Shown in pieces: positions 59,640 to 64,000 of a stretch of 64,000 bases of DNA; position 1 is the stretch's first letter, and each line of letters starts with the position of its first letter. This DNA is from Schistosoma haematobium. Lineage: Eukaryota > Platyhelminthes > Trematoda > Strigeidida > Schistosomatidae. The notes under the pieces were generated by a model. The model saw only the letters and a program-made list of their open reading frames with translations. It did not search any database and was not told where the DNA came from. Position numbers and translations under genes: made by a program. The stretch covers positions 45,190,191-45,254,190 of the forward strand of contig NC_067198.1 of NCBI RefSeq assembly GCF_000699445.3, read 5' to 3'.

Positions 59640-60400
59640 GAAGAATACGAAAAGGAGATAGAAGGCGAGAAAGCCAACTTGATTTGATCAAGCGTGACCC
59701 GATAATTGTATTCAGACGAAAAATAAGTTACAGACATGTAATGGATAGGGTGAACAATGAACACATTACTTACTTACTTACGCCTGTTAATCCCAATGGA
59801 GAATAGGCCAACGACCAGCATTCTACAACCCATTCTGTTCTGGGGCTTCCTTTCTAGTTTTATCCAATTGTTGTTCATTCTTCTCATGTTTGTCTACATT
59901 TCTCGCCGTAATATGTTCTTTGATCTTCCTCTTCACCCCCTTTGGCCTTGAGGATTCCATGTGAGGGCTTGCCTTGTCATGTATTTCGGTCCCAACCACT
60001 TGCAGTGGTTCCTTCTGGTTTCTTCCTCCGCTGGGATTTAGTTTGTTCTCTCTCACAGTAGGTTGTTACTTATAGTGTCTGGCCAACAGACCGGAAGTAT
60101 TTTCCTTAGACAGATCCAAATGGCTTGAATAATTTTTTTCTAATCAGATTATTTTTAGCGAGTTAGTTTTCTACGGAATGGGGTCGCTAATCCCATACCC
60201 AACCGTCCTGCTTTATCCGGGCTTACAATCGGCAGTGGTTCCAGAGGGGCTACAGGCGGATTTTCATATAAGCAATCAAGTTTAATAATTGAATGATTAA
60301 CAAGGTCAAAATGTGACATAGAACAGAATAAGTAAATCAGTCTATCTGGAAGGTAGACTAAACCATATGAACTTGATATCATACTAGACACGACAACCTA
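59640..60400. repeat. LTR-like repeat with nested RTE pieces
   Basis: Related to 50240-50700. Interrupted by an RTE 3' fragment (about 59765-60110, minus; frame 60056-59823) and an RTE leader (about 60150-60255). Confidence 0.5.
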
Positions 60401-60616
60401 TCAATTATGTATCAGCCAATTCATTTATTTAATTTACACTTCATTCTGTAATCATTATCAGAAAACAATTTACTTATACGTTTAAAATAATACAACATAA
60501 GGAAACTGTCATTAGTAGTAAACTCCAGTTAAATATCGTCAAATAGAAGACATGAGTCAACTCGAAGAAATTCTTAAAAGAAGACTAACTGAACAACACA
60601 TTGTAAAGTTTTTGGT

Positions 60617-60960
60617 TGAGATCATGAATTCATTGATGTTAGACCACCGTTGGAAACCTGGAAGCACTGGACGGCCGTTTCGTCCTAGTATGGGACTCCT
60701 CGGCAGTGCGCATCCACGATCCCGCACCCCACGGGATTCGAACCCAAGACCTACTGGCTTCGCGCCTGAACACTTGACCATTAGACCACTGAGCCGGCAT
60801 CCAATGGTGTTAGTGTCTAACATCAACCAATCCACGAAATTGCGCGACCACCTTCCATTGTACTGAGGTAGATACCTGTCTCTACCCGACACGGACTAGC
60901 TCCACTGGTCACGACTGCTCACTAGAACTCCGAGAATTCCCTCACGAAGCTAGTCACTAG
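60617..60960 (-). repeat. tRNA-headed SINE, full length
   Basis: Complete unit of about 340 bp with leader, A-box (about 60780-60800), B-box (about 60730-60745) and hammerhead. Stems I (6 bp), II (4 bp) and III are perfect, but the core reads CCGAGGA (U4 lost). Confidence 0.75.
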
Positions 60961-61082
60961 TGAGCACATGTTAATTATCAGTATGGGGGTTGTGGAGATT
61001 GTTAAGTTTTTGTTGAGATCATGAAGTATATGATTAAGTGATCTTAAATTGTTAATTTAAAGTGGAACAGACTATTTTTATT

Positions 61083-61245
61083 TTTAATGGAGTTTTGTTC
61101 TTTGGGCTGAATGGTATGGTCGTTCAGCTTTCATCGTTCTTCTGAAAGACATCATCAGCACATAAACTACACGACTAAACCATCAAGCTCAAAGAACAAA
61201 ACTCCATTAAAATCGTTCACCTGAGCTACAAATCTTCTCCACCAT
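61083..61245. repeat. Inverted repeat, Penelope terminal-repeat type
   Basis: Arms 61087-61150 and 61160-61235; a compact version of 5838-6095 with almost no spacer. Confidence 0.6.
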
Positions 61246-61435
61246 CTCAAGACTATTTATATATCAGTTTCTTTCAAACTTGTTTCATACATCTATTTTT
61301 TATGCAGTCTCATTTCCATAAACAATAAGCCAATTGTTTTGAGACAAGGTTCAGAAAACAAAAGGAAGTGTATATTGTTAAACATAGAAATATGTATATC
61401 ATTCACAATCACTATTCCATTTACCTATACGTTTC

Positions 61436-61560
61436 TTGTTCGAATCTCGCGAGGCGAGATCATGGATGCGCACTGATGTGGAGTTCTACAACAGGACGAA
61501 ACGGCCGTCCAGTGCTTTCAGGTTTTCCGTGGTGGTTTAGCTTTGATTGACTCGTGATTT
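61436..61560 (+). repeat. tRNA-headed SINE, 3' part
   Basis: Starts within the B-box; hammerhead core is decayed. An R-type retroposon begins directly after it. Confidence 0.6.
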
Positions 61561-61569
61561 CAACTATTG

Positions 61570-62170
61570 AAATTACTATTTATTTATTTAAACACATAAG
61601 TATTGGTACAAAGGGGCACCGAATACATAAGCACCATGGAACTCATTTACTTTGTGTATGAGCTGTGATACTGCCCGGGTTCCCAAACCGAAGGAGGTGG
61701 TTTACTTGAGGGGCCACACCCGTAGCCTTTGACCCAAAGGCCTGGTCCATAAGGCAGTGGAGCAGCGTCAGGAGATGCAGTTCCATGCTACCCGTTGACC
61801 ACTGTATGGGCACGATTCAATCATAGGTGTTGCTGGTTAAACTGTTGTCAAACTACAAATACCTATGACACATTCAATAGACTCACACACCATTTGTTCT
61901 TTTAGGATCTTGGAGCCCATGTATACCATTGATTTGGAATCACGGTTTTACAACTCCCCAAGATGGATCCTCCATATCCACCGACCTGGTTAAAGCACCG
62001 GATATTCTTTTTCATCCTCTCAATTTTGCAAAACAAACACCCCTACCACGATAAGGCAGTAAGTAGGTGTTCCCTACCAGTGGCTGTATACGCGTGACCA
62101 CATGAGAGTATTTCGAGAAGAAGAACTAACTCTCAACACCTTCGGCCGTACTAAGGCATTTGGTGGCCTC
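61570..62170 (-). repeat. R-type retroposon, copy 5, with internal insert
   Basis: Has the family's (TAAA)-type tail at its left end. About 61805-61885 is extra compared with other copies. Confidence 0.65.
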
Positions 62171-62639
62171 TATACATTAAACAAGATTAAAAAAGAAACG
62201 CTTCAATAGGCAAGCACATTTGAAATAATTCAACCCTGACATTACATTAATCCTTTTTGATATCTTTCTTCATCAATTAACATTTGTTTTATTCACAATA
62301 GAAGAACGCTTCTAATTCAAATAAAAAAGATCTATAGATAGATATGTATTCATCATGTTTGATTTTAGCGTATAAATTAAATCCATCGTAGCATTAATTA
62401 AAACAACCATTTGAGAAAAAGAAGGTAACTCGATTACAATCATCATAGACATAGAAAAGTATAAAATTATTATCCTGTCATGGTGTATTTCATTATGATT
62501 TCTCTGATTCATGTCTAGTGAGAATTGAAAGATGGAATCAATCATTTTTTTGGGGGGTTTGGTACATAATGATGATTGAATGAGATAAAGAAGAGAAACA
62601 GATCAATTTAACAAAGTATCAGAAGTGTTTTTTATAAAA
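62171..62639. other. AT-rich, no gene
   Basis: Nothing recognised. Confidence 0.5.
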
Positions 62640-62810
62640 AAAAAAGTATAATAGCAGTATAGGTTACTGATATAAGCAGTATATATCATAAAGTGAAAGT
62701 AAAGAGTTTGGAGGTAGAAGGTTATGAAGATCTTAGAAAAATATGAGAACAAAGAATGATTTGTGTTGAAATGAAAAAACAATGAAATCCTCACTAGTGA
62801 ATGGCTTCAA
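62640..62810 (-). repeat. E-type repeat fragment
   Basis: Matches part of 1475-1790, same orientation. Confidence 0.5.
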
Positions 62811-62819
62811 GATGTATAT

Positions 62820-63145
62820 TCTGGAGTTCTAGTGAGAAGTCGTAATCAGTGGAGTTCAACCAGGTCTGTTGTGAGATAGTAACTCACTGATAACAGTGGT
62901 GGATGTGTCGCTCAATTTCGTGGATTAGTTGAAGTTATACATTAACACCGTTGGATGCCGGCCAGCTCGGTGGTTTGGTGGTTAAGCGCTCGCGCATGAG
63001 CCTGATATGTCCTGGGTTAGAATCCCGCGAGGCGGGTCGTTATGCGCACTGCTGAGGAGTCCCATACTAGTACGAAACGGCCGTCCAGTTGTTCCAGGTT
63101 TTCCATGGTGGTCTAGATTAAACTCACTCATGATCTCAACTACTG
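62820..63145 (+). repeat. tRNA-headed SINE, full-length plus copy
   Basis: About 325 bp: leader, A-box-like (about 62969-62987), B-box-like (about 63013-63028), hammerhead, tail ending near CATGATCTCAACTACT. The best full-length copy in the plus sense. Confidence 0.75.
63046..63091 (+). ncRNA. Hammerhead ribozyme motif, core intact
   Basis: Core CTGAGGA 63052-63058, stem II 63059-63062/63070-63073 with one mismatch, GAAA 63074-63077, stem III palindrome to 63084, predicted cut after C63085, stem I 4 bp (63048-63051 with 63086-63089). Confidence 0.6.
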
Positions 63146-63149
63146 AAGT

Positions 63150-63554
63150 GTGGAACATTTTTTCGATGGATTTTTGTTCTCTGAGCTAGATGGTTTGATT
63201 ACGGATTTTCATCGTTCGTCTGAACGACATCATCAGCGCAAAGATAAAAACTTGAAAATCTTGACAACAGTCATCGAGATATCATGCAAACGGCATAGAG
63301 AACAAAGAAGAAGCACTCTAAAGAACAAATTGATCAAGATCTCAAAATCATCTATGGAAGAAAACGCAAACAACTCCTTGGTCATCCTGTCAAAACAACC
63401 ACTAAGAAACATAGCAGAACACCTACTCCGAAAGAGATTAAGATACAAAATATGCGAAGCCTCAAAACCAGAATTCTTCGCAGTAATAAAGTTATCACTC
63501 AAAACTTCCGGATATCTAAGACAGTTGATTGACAATTTCCAAATGAACTATTAA
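63150..63554 (+). pseudogene. Penelope-like element N-terminal fragment
   Basis: Terminal repeat (63160-63235) then a 134-codon frame. Residues from about 60 onward (L-I-K-I-S-K-S-S, later K-P-E-F-F-A-V) match the N-terminal part of the element at 15050-17360. No RT follows, and the frame ends at an E-type repeat. Confidence 0.65.
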
Positions 63555-63650
63555 TGTATGGTTCTCAGATTTTATATAGAGTTTCGTAATTTTATATTTA
63601 AATACATTTATTTGTCTCCACATGTTTGTACTCGTTCGCTACATAATGAA
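63540..63650 (-). repeat. E-type repeat fragment
   Basis: Matches 1670-1785. Confidence 0.5.
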
Positions 63651-63732
63651 TGAAGATTAATCAGAACAATAATGCTAATAGTGAGATATGGAATGTAAAG
63701 CTGTAATCCACAACATATTGAATAAACCAATC

Positions 63733-64000
<268 letters not shown>

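Noticed and set aside
62955..63035. tRNA gene
   Set aside because: Only A-box/B-box-like pieces within a dispersed SINE; no full cloverleaf with a sensible anticodon arm could be drawn.

Overview
The window is eukaryotic, AT-rich and very repeat-dense. It looks like a blood fluke (Schistosoma or a close relative). The evidence is a sortilin gene whose first introns are only about 29-37 nt (a schistosome habit), tRNA-headed SINEs carrying hammerhead ribozymes (SM-alpha style), SR2-like RTE and CR1-like LINEs, Penelope-like elements with GIY-YIG endonuclease, Merlin DNA transposons and a Ty3/gypsy element. The species cannot be fixed from the sequence alone. There are no bacterial features, operons, CRISPR arrays or rRNA genes.

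Two host genes can be assembled exon by exon. (1) On the minus strand, 21291 down to 7026 and continuing past the last exon found, is a sortilin-family VPS10 receptor. Nine exons give 360 residues with a signal peptide and five Asp-box repeats. Six tiny introns are followed by one of 1.6 kb and one of 11.3 kb filled with retroelements. (2) On the plus strand, 37503-51176, is a three-exon, 280-residue voltage-sensor protein of the Hv1 proton-channel family, with S1-S4 and a C-terminal coiled coil. Its S4 has Tyr in place of the second arginine, Lys where human Hv1 has Asn214, and Glu at the selectivity-filter Asp of S1. Its second intron is 11.4 kb and carries at least ten repeat insertions.

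Layout: 1-7 kb is a repeat mosaic with a retroposon nested in an SM-alpha-like SINE. 7-18.4 kb is mainly the long sortilin intron, with RTE fragments and a Penelope-like element. 18.4-21.3 kb holds the sortilin 5' exons. 21.5-25.8 kb is a CR1-like LINE flanked by a 28-bp direct repeat. 26.1-28.2 kb is a gypsy pol with a nested retroposon. 30.2-33.6 kb is a second decayed CR1-like LINE. 33.6-37.5 kb is unique AT-rich sequence. 37.5-51.2 kb is the proton-channel gene with its insertions. 51.5-64 kb is intergenic repeat mosaic ending in a long (ATG)n/(ATA)n microsatellite.

The most unusual features are the S4 of the proton-channel-like gene and the tRNA-headed SINE family with a hammerhead motif just downstream of the tRNA-like part. 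Three copies keep every conserved core base of the ribozyme. Most remaining open frames are retroelement debris. All calls come from reading the sequence; no database search was run.
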